Shown: in pieces, positions 35,693 to 44,074 of the stretch
Numbering within the stretch: the stretch's first letter is position 1
How the letters are laid out: the number at the start of each line of letters is the position of its first letter
Assembly (NCBI GenBank): GCA_963634745.1
Contig: CAVHCX010000006.1
Coordinates: 1-64,000, forward strand
DNA length: 64,000 nt
Origin: CAKRJP01 sp963634745
GTDB taxonomy: Bacteria; Bacillota; Clostridia; Lachnospirales; Lachnospiraceae
Direction of reading: 5' to 3'
The notes under the pieces: generated by a model
The model's database searches: none
What the model saw: the letters and a program-made list of their open reading frames with translations, nothing else
Told to the model about the DNA's origin: nothing
Program-made: the position numbers and the translations under genes

Positions 35693-36382
35693 ATGATTTA
35701 TTTTGAGAAAGTGACGAAAGCATATAAGGAGGATGAAGAGCCGGTATTAAAAAATGCAAGCTTTCACATTCGTCCCAGAGAGATGTGCTTTCTAACGGGA
35801 ATCAGTGGAGCCGGAAAAACCACAGTATTAAGGCTATTGCTTAAGGAGATTCAAGCCGATCAGGGCCTGATCCGGGTAAACGGAACGGATATCAGCAAGA
35901 TCAGCGCAAAAAGAATTCCTGCCTATCGACGAAGACTGGGAATTGTTTTTCAGGATTATAAGCTGATCCAGGACCGGACGGTATATGAGAATATTGCCCT
36001 GGCAAAGATTATAGCAGGAGCTCCTGACAGGGAGGTCCGCCACCAGGTAGCCATGGCCCTTCGTATGGTAGGACTGGAGGATAAGCATAGAAGATTTCCC
36101 CAGCAATTATCCGGAGGAGAGCAGCAGAGAGTGGGAATTGCCAGAGCCATTGTAAATAATCCCTATGTGATTATTGCAGACGAGCCTACCGGCAATCTGG
36201 ACCCAACCAATGCAAGAGAAATCATGCTTTTATTGGAACGTATTAATAAAACTCTTGGAGTGACGGTTTTGATAGCAACCCATGATACAGACGCCATCAA
36301 GGATTTGCATCATCGAAACTTAATGATAGAAGAGGGTAAAATAGTCGAAGGAGATATATTATGGAGAGAAAGTGGGTTGTAA
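35693..36382 (+). CDS. FtsE/LolD-like ABC-transporter ATPase without a permease
   Basis: 229 aa. Walker A GISGAGKT (about 36-43), Q-loop in VFQDYKL, signature LSGGEQQRV, Walker B VIIADEPTG and H-loop THD are all intact. The sequence order and the IRVNGTDISKI and YRRRLGIVFQDYKLIQDRTVYENIALA stretches are closest to FtsE. No FtsX-like permease is present in the window, so it would need to work with a distant FtsX or with one of the locus's own membrane proteins. It lies between the STAS and RsbW-like genes and overlaps the latter by 22 nt, so it is clearly part of the control block. Confidence 0.85.
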   Translation: MIYFEKVTKAYKEDEEPVLKNASFHIRPREMCFLTGISGAGKTTVLRLLLKEIQADQGLIRVNGTDISKISAKRIPAYRRRLGIVFQDYKLIQDRTVYENIALAKIIAGAPDREVRHQVAMALRMVGLEDKHRRFPQQLSGGEQQRVGIARAIVNNPYVIIADEPTGNLDPTNAREIMLLLERINKTLGVTVLIATHDTDAIKDLHHRNLMIEEGKIVEGDILWRESGL

Positions 36383-36789
36383 AGACCAAGAGAAGCCTCG
36401 AGATCGAAGCACAAAAATCTCTTTTAGAACCACTGCTGGACGTGATAACCAGAGACCTTGCAGATGGAAACTGCCCCCAGGATAAGATCGAATTAATCAG
36501 AATTTGTGCCGAGGAGGTTTTTATAAATATTGCAAGTTATGCATATCCGGAGCAAGACGGATTGGTAAATATCGAAGAAGAAGTGGGAGACAACAAGATA
36601 GAAGTTGTATTTAAGGACGAAGGCATTGCCTATAATCCCCTGGAGAAGAGGGACCCGGATGTGACGGCGCCTCTCTCGGAGCGGGAAATCGGAGGCCTTG
36701 GGATTTTTATGGTAAAGCAGATGGCAGATGAACTAAAATACAGCTATGAGAACTGTAAAAACTGCCTATATATGAAATGTTCCTGGTAG
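36361..36789 (+). CDS. RsbW/SpoIIAB-like serine kinase (HATPase_c_2)
   Basis: 142 aa. N box EEVFINIASYAY, G1 box VVFKDEGIAYNPL, and G2 box GGLGIFMVKQMADELKYSY are those of GHKL anti-sigma-type kinases. Start ATG 36361 lies inside the end of the ABC ATPase gene (22-nt overlap). Expected reaction: ATP-dependent phosphorylation of the STAS protein encoded 1 kb upstream, opposed by the membrane phosphatase at 4664. In the unphosphorylated state the STAS protein would sequester this kinase and free its third partner, which is not identified. Confidence 0.92.
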   Translation: MERKWVVKTKRSLEIEAQKSLLEPLLDVITRDLADGNCPQDKIELIRICAEEVFINIASYAYPEQDGLVNIEEEVGDNKIEVVFKDEGIAYNPLEKRDPDVTAPLSEREIGGLGIFMVKQMADELKYSYENCKNCLYMKCSW

Positions 36790-36820
36790 AACCAGTGTAA
36801 ATTAAGAAGGGAAAGACTCA

Positions 36821-39181
36821 ATGAATCAAAACAGAAAGTTTCGGGAAGAACTGAGAAATAAGCCATTTGAGAGTTATGATGAATATATGGATTATATTTT
36901 CGCCTGTATAAACTTTCGATTGTCCGACTATATCGAAGGCCTGATGAGTAAGTATGATGCAGGTCAGGGAAATTACAAGAATGTAATGTATCCTGATATT
37001 GAGATTGCCCATGATCTTTGTAATGATCGAATGATGCAATTTATGCACGATGGCACGGAAGATGGGGCGGATGACGGGACAGAGCAGGAGGAAGAAGAAA
37101 TTCCGGAGATTGAGCGAGAGCTCAATGAGCTTTTGTACGCCTTCAGCATGGACGACGATGACGAGGACGATCAGGAGGACGAAGAAGAAGAGCAGCGAAG
37201 GGCAGCCCTAAAGATCCCTATCGAGGAGATGATGGATTTTATCGATTCCAGAATTGCTGCAACGGATGTGGATTCCTTGAATCTTCCATTCTATAATCTC
37301 TGTAAAAAATTAGGATTCGGCCACTTTACAACCTTTGCCTTAGCAAGTGCCATCCTTTCTTCTACACAGACCAGCTATGCATCGGTTTATCAGATTGTAA
37401 ATGAAAATGGTAACTTCACCGCCCCGACCATCGAATCTACGGGACGGTTATATTTCGGTAAGGACTTCTCTATTACCACAGCCTATGGAGAGATGTCCGT
37501 ATGTTTGGAAAAACTCCAGCCCATCATGGACCTTAGGATCAATACAAACATGCCATTTTCTACGATCTTGACACCGGACAAGCGCTTGATCGATTTCTTG
37601 TTCGGAAATAATCCGTTGAGACTGGATAGTAACTACAGCCGATTCTTCCAGATGCTGACAGATAAGAAGGAATTGGATCCGATTATGGCCAATACCACCC
37701 AGCTCGAGGCTATGAATATTTCCTATGAGCAGGGCGTTCGTATCTTCAGCTGGATGGGAGACGAGGGAAGCGGACGAAGATTCTTTATTCGTCAGTTCTG
37801 TAGAGAAAAAGGCATCAATGCCATTACCATTAACTGTAAAAAATTATTTATTTATGATTACAGCTTTGTTGAGAAGGCCCTCTGGGCTGTCAACAGGGAG
37901 TGTATTTTTACGGATTCCTGCTGTTGCCTCAGTGAGTTAGACTTCCGTGAGGATGAGAAGGAAAAATATATCGGATACATGGACCTGGCGGTTTCAAAAC
38001 TTCGGGAATATGACATTCTGATTTTCCTTATGAGTAGGGAGAAGCTTCCGCTAAAATCTGTTACCGATCTTGATTTTACGGAGCTGGAGCTTCCAACCCC
38101 AACCACCCAGGAGAGGGAGGAGTGTTGGAAATACTTTGCCAAAGATTATTCCCTGGCGGAGGAGGTTGACCTTTTGGAGATGGCAACCAAGTTCCTCTTT
38201 ACCCCGGGTAAGATTAAGTCCGCCCTCTATCAGGCCAAGAGCTTCTCTATCATGAACCATGAGATCTTGATCTCCAGGGCCAAGCTTTTCGAGGGCTGCA
38301 ACAATCAGATGAGTTCAGAGCTGACCCAGAAGGCTACCAAGGTTAAGGCGAACTTCGGTTTCGAGGATATCGTCATGAACCAGAATCAGAGGGAGACCCT
38401 GCAGCATGCCATTGACCAGATGAACTTTAAGAAAAGGGTCTATGACAACTGGAATTATACAAAAAAATATCCTTACGGCCGCGGACTTTCCATTCTTTTG
38501 TTCGGAGCTCCCGGTACCGGTAAATCCATGTGTGCCCAGGTTATTGCCCACGAGCTGAATCTGGAGCTTTACCGTGTAGACTTATCAAAGGTTATTGATA
38601 AATATGTTGGTGAGACCGAGAAATCTATTTCCATGATTTTCAGGGAAGCGAAAAAATGTAACGTCGTCCTCTTCTTCGACGAGTGTGATACCTTGTTTGC
38701 AAAGCGTTCCGACGACGGAGGAAGTAACCAGGCTTCCAACAATAATAAAACTGCCCTCCTCTTGCAGGAGGTTGAGGCCTACGACGGAGTATCTGTCCTG
38801 GCCACTAACTACAAGCACAACATTGATCCGGCTTTCTTTAGACGTATGAAATATATCGTAGAATTCCAATTCCCGGATCCGGATACCCGTGAGATGCTCT
38901 GGAGAACCACCATTCCTAAGGGAACACCAATGGGAGATGATGTGGATATCAGGTTCTTGGCAGAACGTTTCGAATTTGTAGGTGGTAATATTAAGAACTG
39001 TATCTTAAATGCGGCCTTCCTGGCTGCGGCAGACGGAGAGGGAGATAAGGTATATATGAGACATTATCTTCAGGCCATTAAGTATGAGTTCGTAAAGACA
39101 GGAAAAGTATTCACCAAGGCAGACTTCGAACCTTATGCCTACATGGTAGGTTTGGGAGAGAAGGAAGACGAGTGGTTATAG
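36821..39181 (+). CDS. CIS AAA+ ATPase (Pvc15/Afp15-like)
   Basis: 786 aa. N-terminal helical region with a highly acidic run (about 80-125), a central domain, and a C-terminal AAA+ module with Walker A GAPGTGKS (562-569), Walker B VVLFFDECDTLFA, sensor 1 VLATNYKHN and arginine fingers in AFFRRMKY. Every eCIS locus carries such an ATPase. Its proposed jobs are cargo loading or assembly and recycling. It precedes the double-GNAT gene by 13 nt. The acidic N-terminal insert differs from the canonical family. Confidence 0.93.
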   Translation: MNQNRKFREELRNKPFESYDEYMDYIFACINFRLSDYIEGLMSKYDAGQGNYKNVMYPDIEIAHDLCNDRMMQFMHDGTEDGADDGTEQEEEEIPEIERELNELLYAFSMDDDDEDDQEDEEEEQRRAALKIPIEEMMDFIDSRIAATDVDSLNLPFYNLCKKLGFGHFTTFALASAILSSTQTSYASVYQIVNENGNFTAPTIESTGRLYFGKDFSITTAYGEMSVCLEKLQPIMDLRINTNMPFSTILTPDKRLIDFLFGNNPLRLDSNYSRFFQMLTDKKELDPIMANTTQLEAMNISYEQGVRIFSWMGDEGSGRRFFIRQFCREKGINAITINCKKLFIYDYSFVEKALWAVNRECIFTDSCCCLSELDFREDEKEKYIGYMDLAVSKLREYDILIFLMSREKLPLKSVTDLDFTELELPTPTTQEREECWKYFAKDYSLAEEVDLLEMATKFLFTPGKIKSALYQAKSFSIMNHEILISRAKLFEGCNNQMSSELTQKATKVKANFGFEDIVMNQNQRETLQHAIDQMNFKKRVYDNWNYTKKYPYGRGLSILLFGAPGTGKSMCAQVIAHELNLELYRVDLSKVIDKYVGETEKSISMIFREAKKCNVVLFFDECDTLFAKRSDDGGSNQASNNNKTALLLQEVEAYDGVSVLATNYKHNIDPAFFRRMKYIVEFQFPDPDTREMLWRTTIPKGTPMGDDVDIRFLAERFEFVGGNIKNCILNAAFLAAADGEGDKVYMRHYLQAIKYEFVKTGKVFTKADFEPYAYMVGLGEKEDEWL

Positions 39182-39194
39182 GAGCAGAAGGCTT

Positions 39195-40034
39195 ATGGAA
39201 TACATAATGCTAAACAAATCCCAGACAGAGGCTCTTGCTGATTTTCTGCCTGAAGATATCAGAAGAAAATTAAATGATGGAAATGCCTGCGTGATCGGAG
39301 GCGCTAAAAACGAGATCCTGGTCTGTGTGGGAGTCTTCGCTTTTGATGAATTTTCAGAGAATAATGGAGAGTGTCTCTATCTTTATACCAATCCGGACAG
39401 CAGAAATCAGGGCTATGCTACAGGCCTTATCCTTTATGCAGAGGACCTGTTTATGAAAAAGGGATTAAGACGGATGTGTTTTAATCTCTCTGCTAAAGAA
39501 GGAACTCTGGAGGGATGGGGCGCCTTTTTATCAGAGCTTGGATATTTGCCGGTGGATTTAGACTGGCAGATCTTTCAGTATGATTTCTCCGCGATTGAAG
39601 CAAATCCACAGGTTCAGCGATTTACGGGAGATGAATTTTCCTTTCACAACCTAGACCGCAGACAGATTTCCTTTATGATCAATGAGGATGCAACGCTTCC
39701 CAGGAAAATTAAGGACATTATCCGAAGGGAAGCGGATTGGGACAGGAGCCTTTTCTATCCGGTGCAGGGACACTTGGCAGCAGGAGTCATGATCCAGGAC
39801 AATGGGGAGGAAGACTTGTCTATACATGCCCTTTATATCAGCTCCCATTTAAAGAACCGCAGCATTCTTTTGGTAATGCTTGCCAAGGCTGTGGAGAATT
39901 TGAAAACCGGGAAGAATTATAAGGCCAAGGTATATTTTTATATAGAGAAGAAAAATCAGGCGGAGGCCTATGGGAAACTATTCGGACTTCCGAGAGAGAG
40001 CTACCAGGTAAGGCGGTTCGAGAAAATTTTATAG
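39195..40034 (+). CDS. Double GNAT-type acetyltransferase-like protein
   Basis: 279 aa. The first half (20-130) is a GNAT domain with a CLYLYTNPDSRNQGYATGLILYAEDLF segment, the R/Q-x-x-G-x-G/A acetyl-CoA loop being RNQGYA. The second half resembles a degenerate GNAT (LDRRQISFMINED, then GVMIQDNGEEDLSIHALYIS) without a clear acetyl-CoA loop. Start ATG 39195, 13 nt after the AAA+ gene. The protein at 50914-51759 has the same double architecture, length (281 aa) and shared residues in the second half, so the two look like paralogues. Substrate unknown. Confidence 0.75.
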   Translation: MEYIMLNKSQTEALADFLPEDIRRKLNDGNACVIGGAKNEILVCVGVFAFDEFSENNGECLYLYTNPDSRNQGYATGLILYAEDLFMKKGLRRMCFNLSAKEGTLEGWGAFLSELGYLPVDLDWQIFQYDFSAIEANPQVQRFTGDEFSFHNLDRRQISFMINEDATLPRKIKDIIRREADWDRSLFYPVQGHLAAGVMIQDNGEEDLSIHALYISSHLKNRSILLVMLAKAVENLKTGKNYKAKVYFYIEKKNQAEAYGKLFGLPRESYQVRRFEKIL

Positions 40035-40054
40035 ATTCGAAGGGAGGATACTTC

Positions 40055-40327
40055 ATGGATGACGAAATGGATTTGATGATACAAAGGAAAAGCTTTGTGA
40101 TGGAAACCGGAAAGCAGGAGTACGACACCCGGGAAACGAATGCTTTTTCCTATGAAGAAGGAGAGCAGACAAAGAATTTTCGGCAACTTTTAATGGAAGG
40201 AACGAAAGTTCAGGAAATAGCCGACCTTTCATTGACGGCCCTTGCCAATAATATAAAAGGAAGTTTTCAGGAATTTGAAATTCCAAGACAAAAAGGGCGC
40301 ATCTTTATGGGCCGTTACGTAGCTTAA
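40055..40327 (+). CDS. 90-aa orphan protein at the end of the CIS operon
   Basis: A small acidic/basic protein (DDEMDLMIQRKSFVMETGKQ...), with a good AAGGGAGG ribosome site 9 nt before the ATG. No signal peptide, membrane helix or recognised motif. It follows the GNAT gene by 20 nt and precedes the shikimate-kinase-like gene by 53 nt. It may be the last gene of the CIS operon or the first of the next unit. The ribosome site and a complete fit between neighbours argue for a real gene. Confidence 0.65.
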   Translation: MDDEMDLMIQRKSFVMETGKQEYDTRETNAFSYEEGEQTKNFRQLLMEGTKVQEIADLSLTALANNIKGSFQEFEIPRQKGRIFMGRYVA

Positions 40328-40380
40328 GGCTAACCTGGAATACGGGAATTTTTGTATCAACCAGGAAGGAGTAGTAGAAG

Positions 40381-40881
40381 ATGGACAATATTATTTTAAT
40401 CGGAATGCCGGCAGTAGGAAAAAGCACCGTTGGTGTGGTTGTGGCTAAAAGATTAGGTTATAAATTTATAGATACAGACCTTTTGATCCAGGAGCAGGAA
40501 GGAAAGCTCTTAAGAGAGATCATTGCCGAGAAGGGCACAGACGGCTTCCTTCAAGTGGAAGACCAGGTAAATGCCGGGGTGAATACAAGCCATAGCGTAA
40601 TTTCTCCCGGAGGAAGTGTGGTCTATTGCGAGAATGCCATGAAGCATTATCAGGAGATCGGAACCATCGTATATTTGCAGGCATCCTACCAGACCATAAG
40701 TCGAAGACTTCGGAATGCAAAGAAGAGAGGCGTGGTCCTAAGAGACGGCCAGACCCTTAAAGACCTTTACGACGAGAGGGTCAAGCTTTTCGAAAAATAT
40801 GCCCAGATTACCGTGTGTGAAGATGGATTAGAGATCGAAGAAACCATAGAAAAAGTTCTGAATGCCTTAGAACAAGACTAG
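40381..40881 (+). CDS. Shikimate-kinase-like P-loop kinase with altered substrate motifs
   Basis: 166 aa. Overall layout is shikimate kinase: Walker A GMPAVGKS (8-15), D-T-D after the second strand, LID region, and DERVKLFEKYA near the end. Two hallmarks differ: the shikimate-binding F-R-x-x-E becomes FLQVED, losing the Arg, and the G-G-G loop is G-G-S (PGGSVVY). So it may phosphorylate another small molecule, or be a weak shikimate kinase. Ribosome site AAGGAG. No other aromatic-pathway gene is adjacent. Confidence 0.8.
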   Translation: MDNIILIGMPAVGKSTVGVVVAKRLGYKFIDTDLLIQEQEGKLLREIIAEKGTDGFLQVEDQVNAGVNTSHSVISPGGSVVYCENAMKHYQEIGTIVYLQASYQTISRRLRNAKKRGVVLRDGQTLKDLYDERVKLFEKYAQITVCEDGLEIEETIEKVLNALEQD

Positions 40882-41015
40882 GGAAAATGTGGAAGAAAGC
40901 ACAAATTCGGAAATAAAGCGTCAATAAGAATAGCAGAAAAAAATTCATAACCGATAAAATTGGCAGCTATATCTTCGTGAAATGTTACAAAAATCTTACG
41001 GGATTGTAAAAGAAA

Positions 41016-41043
41016 TTTACAAGACATGATTTTGTGGTATAAT
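41016..41043 (+). promoter_or_regulatory. Sigma-A promoter of murA
   Basis: TTTACA (41016-41021), 16-nt spacer, TATAAT (41038-41043) with a TGG extended -10. About 95 nt of untranslated leader follow before the murA start. Confidence 0.7.
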
Positions 41044-41139
41044 AAGAGGTGCGCAAACCGCAAAGAAGCTAATTTTCCCGATATTATGAGGAAAGTTTGA
41101 TAAGAGGGTATAGTATAACTAATAGTTACGAGGTAGATT

Positions 41140-42432
41140 ATGGATCAGTACATTATTAAAGGTGGCACTCCGCTGGTTGGAGAGGTTGAGATTGGTGGAG
41201 CCAAGAATGCAGCATTGGGATTGCTTGCTGCAGCGATCATGACAGATGAGACTGTCTTGATTGATAACCTTCCGGATGTAAATGACATCAATGTTTTGCT
41301 AGATGCTATTGCCGGAATGGGGGCCCAGGTAAGCCGCATTGACCGCCACACAGTTAAGATTTGTGGAAAGACCATTCAGAATTTAGATATTGAGTATGAC
41401 TATATTAAGAAGATTCGAGCTTCTTATTATTTACTGGGAGCTATGCTTGGCAAGTATAAGCATGCAGAGGTAGCTCTTCCGGGCGGATGTAACATTGGAA
41501 GCCGCCCCATCGATCAGCATTTGAAGGGCTTTAGAGCCTTGGGAGCTGATGTAGATATTGAGCACGGCAAGATTATTGCAGACGCCGACCGCTTGGTAGG
41601 TAAGCATATTTACTTTGATGTAGTTACAGTCGGAGCTACCATTAATGTTATGATGGCAGCTGTTATGGCAGAGGGACTTACCATTCTTGAGAATGTGGCA
41701 AAGGAGCCCCATGTCGTAGACGTAGCCAATTTCCTGAACAGCATGGGAGCCAATATCCGTGGTGCAGGAACTGACGTTATCAAGATCCGTGGAGTTGAGA
41801 GACTTCATGGCACAGAATATTCGGTGATTCCGGACCAGATTGAGGCAGGAACCTTTATGTTTGCGGCAGCCGCAACCAAGGGAGATGTTACCGTTCTCAA
41901 TGTAATTCCTAAGCATTTGGAGGCAACCGTTGCCAAGCTTGTGGAAATCGGATGTGAGGTAGAAGAATTTGATGATGCGGTAAGAGTTGTTTCCAAGGGA
42001 AATCTTACCAGCACTCATGTAAAGACCCTTCCTTATCCCGGATATCCGACCGATATGCAGCCGCAGATCGGTGTGACCTTGGCACTTTGCAAGGGAACCA
42101 GTGTGATTACAGAGAGTATTTTCGAGAATCGTTTTAAATACTTAGACGAGCTTTCCCGTATGGGAGCCAATGTGAAGATTGAAGGCAATTCCGCTACGAT
42201 CACAGGTGTGGAGAAGCTTTCAGGAGCCAGAGTCAGTGCTCCGGACCTTCGTGCAGGTGCAGCCCTTTGTATTGCAGGACTGGCTACCGATGGAATTACC
42301 ATCGTAGATGATATCGTATATATCCAGAGAGGATATGAGCGCTTCGAGGAGAAACTTCGCGGCCTTGGCGGTATGATCGAGAGAGTATCCACCGAGAAGG
42401 ATATTATGAAGTTTAAACTGAAAGTCAGCTAA
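41140..42432 (+). CDS. murA: UDP-N-acetylglucosamine 1-carboxyvinyltransferase
   Basis: 430 aa, full length. It transfers enolpyruvate from PEP to UDP-GlcNAc, the first committed step of peptidoglycan synthesis in the cytoplasm. Conserved features: start IKGGTPLVGEVEIGGAKNAAL with the Lys-Asn pair, active-site Cys117 in PGGCNIGSRP (the fosfomycin target), and C-terminal ADLRAGAAL-type PDLRAGAAL. Sequence style is that of the MurZ/MurA2 type of Firmicutes. It has its own promoter. Confidence 0.97.
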   Translation: MDQYIIKGGTPLVGEVEIGGAKNAALGLLAAAIMTDETVLIDNLPDVNDINVLLDAIAGMGAQVSRIDRHTVKICGKTIQNLDIEYDYIKKIRASYYLLGAMLGKYKHAEVALPGGCNIGSRPIDQHLKGFRALGADVDIEHGKIIADADRLVGKHIYFDVVTVGATINVMMAAVMAEGLTILENVAKEPHVVDVANFLNSMGANIRGAGTDVIKIRGVERLHGTEYSVIPDQIEAGTFMFAAAATKGDVTVLNVIPKHLEATVAKLVEIGCEVEEFDDAVRVVSKGNLTSTHVKTLPYPGYPTDMQPQIGVTLALCKGTSVITESIFENRFKYLDELSRMGANVKIEGNSATITGVEKLSGARVSAPDLRAGAALCIAGLATDGITIVDDIVYIQRGYERFEEKLRGLGGMIERVSTEKDIMKFKLKVS

Positions 42433-42454
42433 TTATTTTGCTAAAGACTTAGCC

Positions 42455-42490
42455 AATAATTCAGCAAATAATTCAGCAAATAATCCAGCC
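42455..42490 (+). repeat. Three tandem 12-bp repeats
   Basis: AATAATTCAGCA (42455-42466) is repeated exactly (42467-42478) and then with two changes (42479-42490), in the gap after murA. Probably slippage; possibly a binding array upstream of the metK riboswitch. Confidence 0.8.
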
Positions 42491-42544
42491 AATATTATAT
42501 GGCGATTATATAACAAACAAATGACAATCAAATATAGAAGCTTT

Positions 42545-42690
42545 CTCTTATTCAGAGCAGTGGAGATACAAAGGATCTAAGAAGCTGCGGCAACCCCCGC
42601 ATGGGAAGGTGCCAACCTGAGCGAGTGATCGAACAATAAGAGGATTGGTTTATGTTATTAATAAAACAGTCCCTTTTTGGGGCTGTTTTT
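42545..42690 (+). promoter_or_regulatory. SAM-I (S-box) riboswitch with terminator, upstream of metK
   Basis: P1 arms CTCTTATT (42545-42552) and AATAAGAG (42635-42642) enclose S-box core motifs: CAGAGCAGTGGAG, GCGGCAACC, AAGGTGCCAACCTG. An intrinsic terminator follows, AAAACAG-T-CCC paired with GGGG-CTGTTTT (42663-42690). SAM binding would favour this terminator and lower metK transcription. A candidate promoter ATAACA-N17-TATAGA (42510-42538) puts the start right before P1. Confidence 0.9.
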
Positions 42691-42713
42691 GATTTTTATA
42701 GGAGGATATTACA

Positions 42714-43901
42714 ATGGAAAAAAGATTATTTACTTCAGAGTCTGTTACAGAAGGACATCCGGACAAAATGTGCGATCAGATTTCTGACGCCATTCTAGAT
42801 GCCTTGCTTGAGCAAGACCCAATGAGCCGTGTAGCATGTGAGACAGCTACAACTACAGGAATGGTATTGGTTATGGGAGAGATCACGACCAATGCTTATG
42901 TGGACATCCAGAAGATTGTCCGTGATACCGTAAAAGAAATCGGATACACCAGAGGAAAATATGGATTTGATGCAGAAACCTGTGGCGTTATCACAGCTAT
43001 CGACGAGCAGTCTCAGGACATTGCCTTAGGTGTAGATAAGGCCTTAGAGGCAAAGGAAAATACCATGTCTGATGCTGATATTGATGCTATCGGTGCCGGA
43101 GATCAGGGTATGATGTTTGGCTATGCTTCCGATGAGACACCGGAGCTTATGCCATATCCAATCTCTCTGGCTCACAAGCTTTCCAGAAAGCTTACAGAAG
43201 TAAGAAAGAACGGAACCCTAGACTACTTAAGACCTGATGGAAAAACCCAGGTAACCGTGGAATATGACGAGAATGGCCGCCCCTTCCGTTTGGATGCGGT
43301 GGTACTTTCTACCCAGCATGATCCGGAGGTAAGCCAGGAGCAGATCCACGAGGATGTAAAAAAATATATTTTCGATACCACAATTCCGGAGGGAATGGTA
43401 GATGAGAATACAAAATTCTTTATTAATCCTACCGGACGTTTTGTAATCGGAGGACCTCACGGAGACAGCGGACTTACCGGACGTAAGATCATTGTAGATA
43501 CCTACGGTGGAATGGCTCGCCACGGCGGTGGTGCCTTCTCAGGAAAGGACTGCACAAAGGTAGATCGGTCTGCAGCTTACGCAGCCCGCTATGTTGCAAA
43601 GAATATTGTAGCAGCAGGCCTTGCCAAGAAGTGTGAGGTACAGTTATCCTATGCCATCGGTGTTGCTCATCCGACCTCTATTTTCGTAGATAGCTTTGGA
43701 ACAGGCCTTCTTAGCGATGAGAAGTTGGTGGATATCATCCGCGAAAACTTTGACCTTCGCCCGGCCGGAATCATTAAGATGCTGGATCTTAGAAGACCGA
43801 TCTACAAGCAGACAGCAGCCTATGGACATTTTGGTCGTACAGATGTAGACCTTCCATGGGAGAAATTGGACAAGGTAGAGGATTTAAAGAAATATCTCTA
43901 G
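42714..43901 (+). CDS. metK: S-adenosylmethionine synthase
   Basis: 395 aa, full length. It makes SAM from methionine and ATP. Conserved signatures include TSESVTEGHPDKMCDQISDAILD, the hexapeptide GAGDQGMMFGYA, and GGGAFSGKDCTKVDRSAAYAAR. The ATG has a GGAGG ribosome site about 10 nt upstream, and is controlled by the S-box riboswitch before it. A terminator follows at 43933. Confidence 0.98.
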   Translation: MEKRLFTSESVTEGHPDKMCDQISDAILDALLEQDPMSRVACETATTTGMVLVMGEITTNAYVDIQKIVRDTVKEIGYTRGKYGFDAETCGVITAIDEQSQDIALGVDKALEAKENTMSDADIDAIGAGDQGMMFGYASDETPELMPYPISLAHKLSRKLTEVRKNGTLDYLRPDGKTQVTVEYDENGRPFRLDAVVLSTQHDPEVSQEQIHEDVKKYIFDTTIPEGMVDENTKFFINPTGRFVIGGPHGDSGLTGRKIIVDTYGGMARHGGGAFSGKDCTKVDRSAAYAARYVAKNIVAAGLAKKCEVQLSYAIGVAHPTSIFVDSFGTGLLSDEKLVDIIRENFDLRPAGIIKMLDLRRPIYKQTAAYGHFGRTDVDLPWEKLDKVEDLKKYL

Positions 43902-43932
43902 GCTGATTTATAAAATTTTTAGAAATGTTTAT

Positions 43933-43959
43933 GGGTGCTTCCTGTGAAGCGCCCTTTTT
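43933..43959 (+). terminator. Terminator after metK
   Basis: GGGTGCTTC (43933-43941), loop CTGT, GAAGCGCCC (43946-43954, one G-U pair), then TTTTT. Confidence 0.88.
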
Positions 43960-43974
43960 ATTTGTTATAATTTG

Positions 43975-44003
43975 TTTAACTGTTCAGAAACAAGGATTAT
44001 AGA
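43975..44003 (+). promoter_or_regulatory. Candidate promoter of the two-component operon
   Basis: TTTAAC (43975-43980), 17-nt spacer, TATAGA (43998-44003), between the metK terminator and the kinase gene. Confidence 0.45.
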
Positions 44004-44074
44004 AGCTTGGATCTGAACAATTTCTAATATTTTTAACAAAGAAAGACGTGTGCAAACCCACGGGGGAGGTTTCT

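Noticed and set aside
16808..39181. Classical type VI secretion system
   Set aside because: There are no TssJ/L/M membrane-complex genes or ClpV, the sheath is a single gene rather than VipA/B, and the host appears monoderm.
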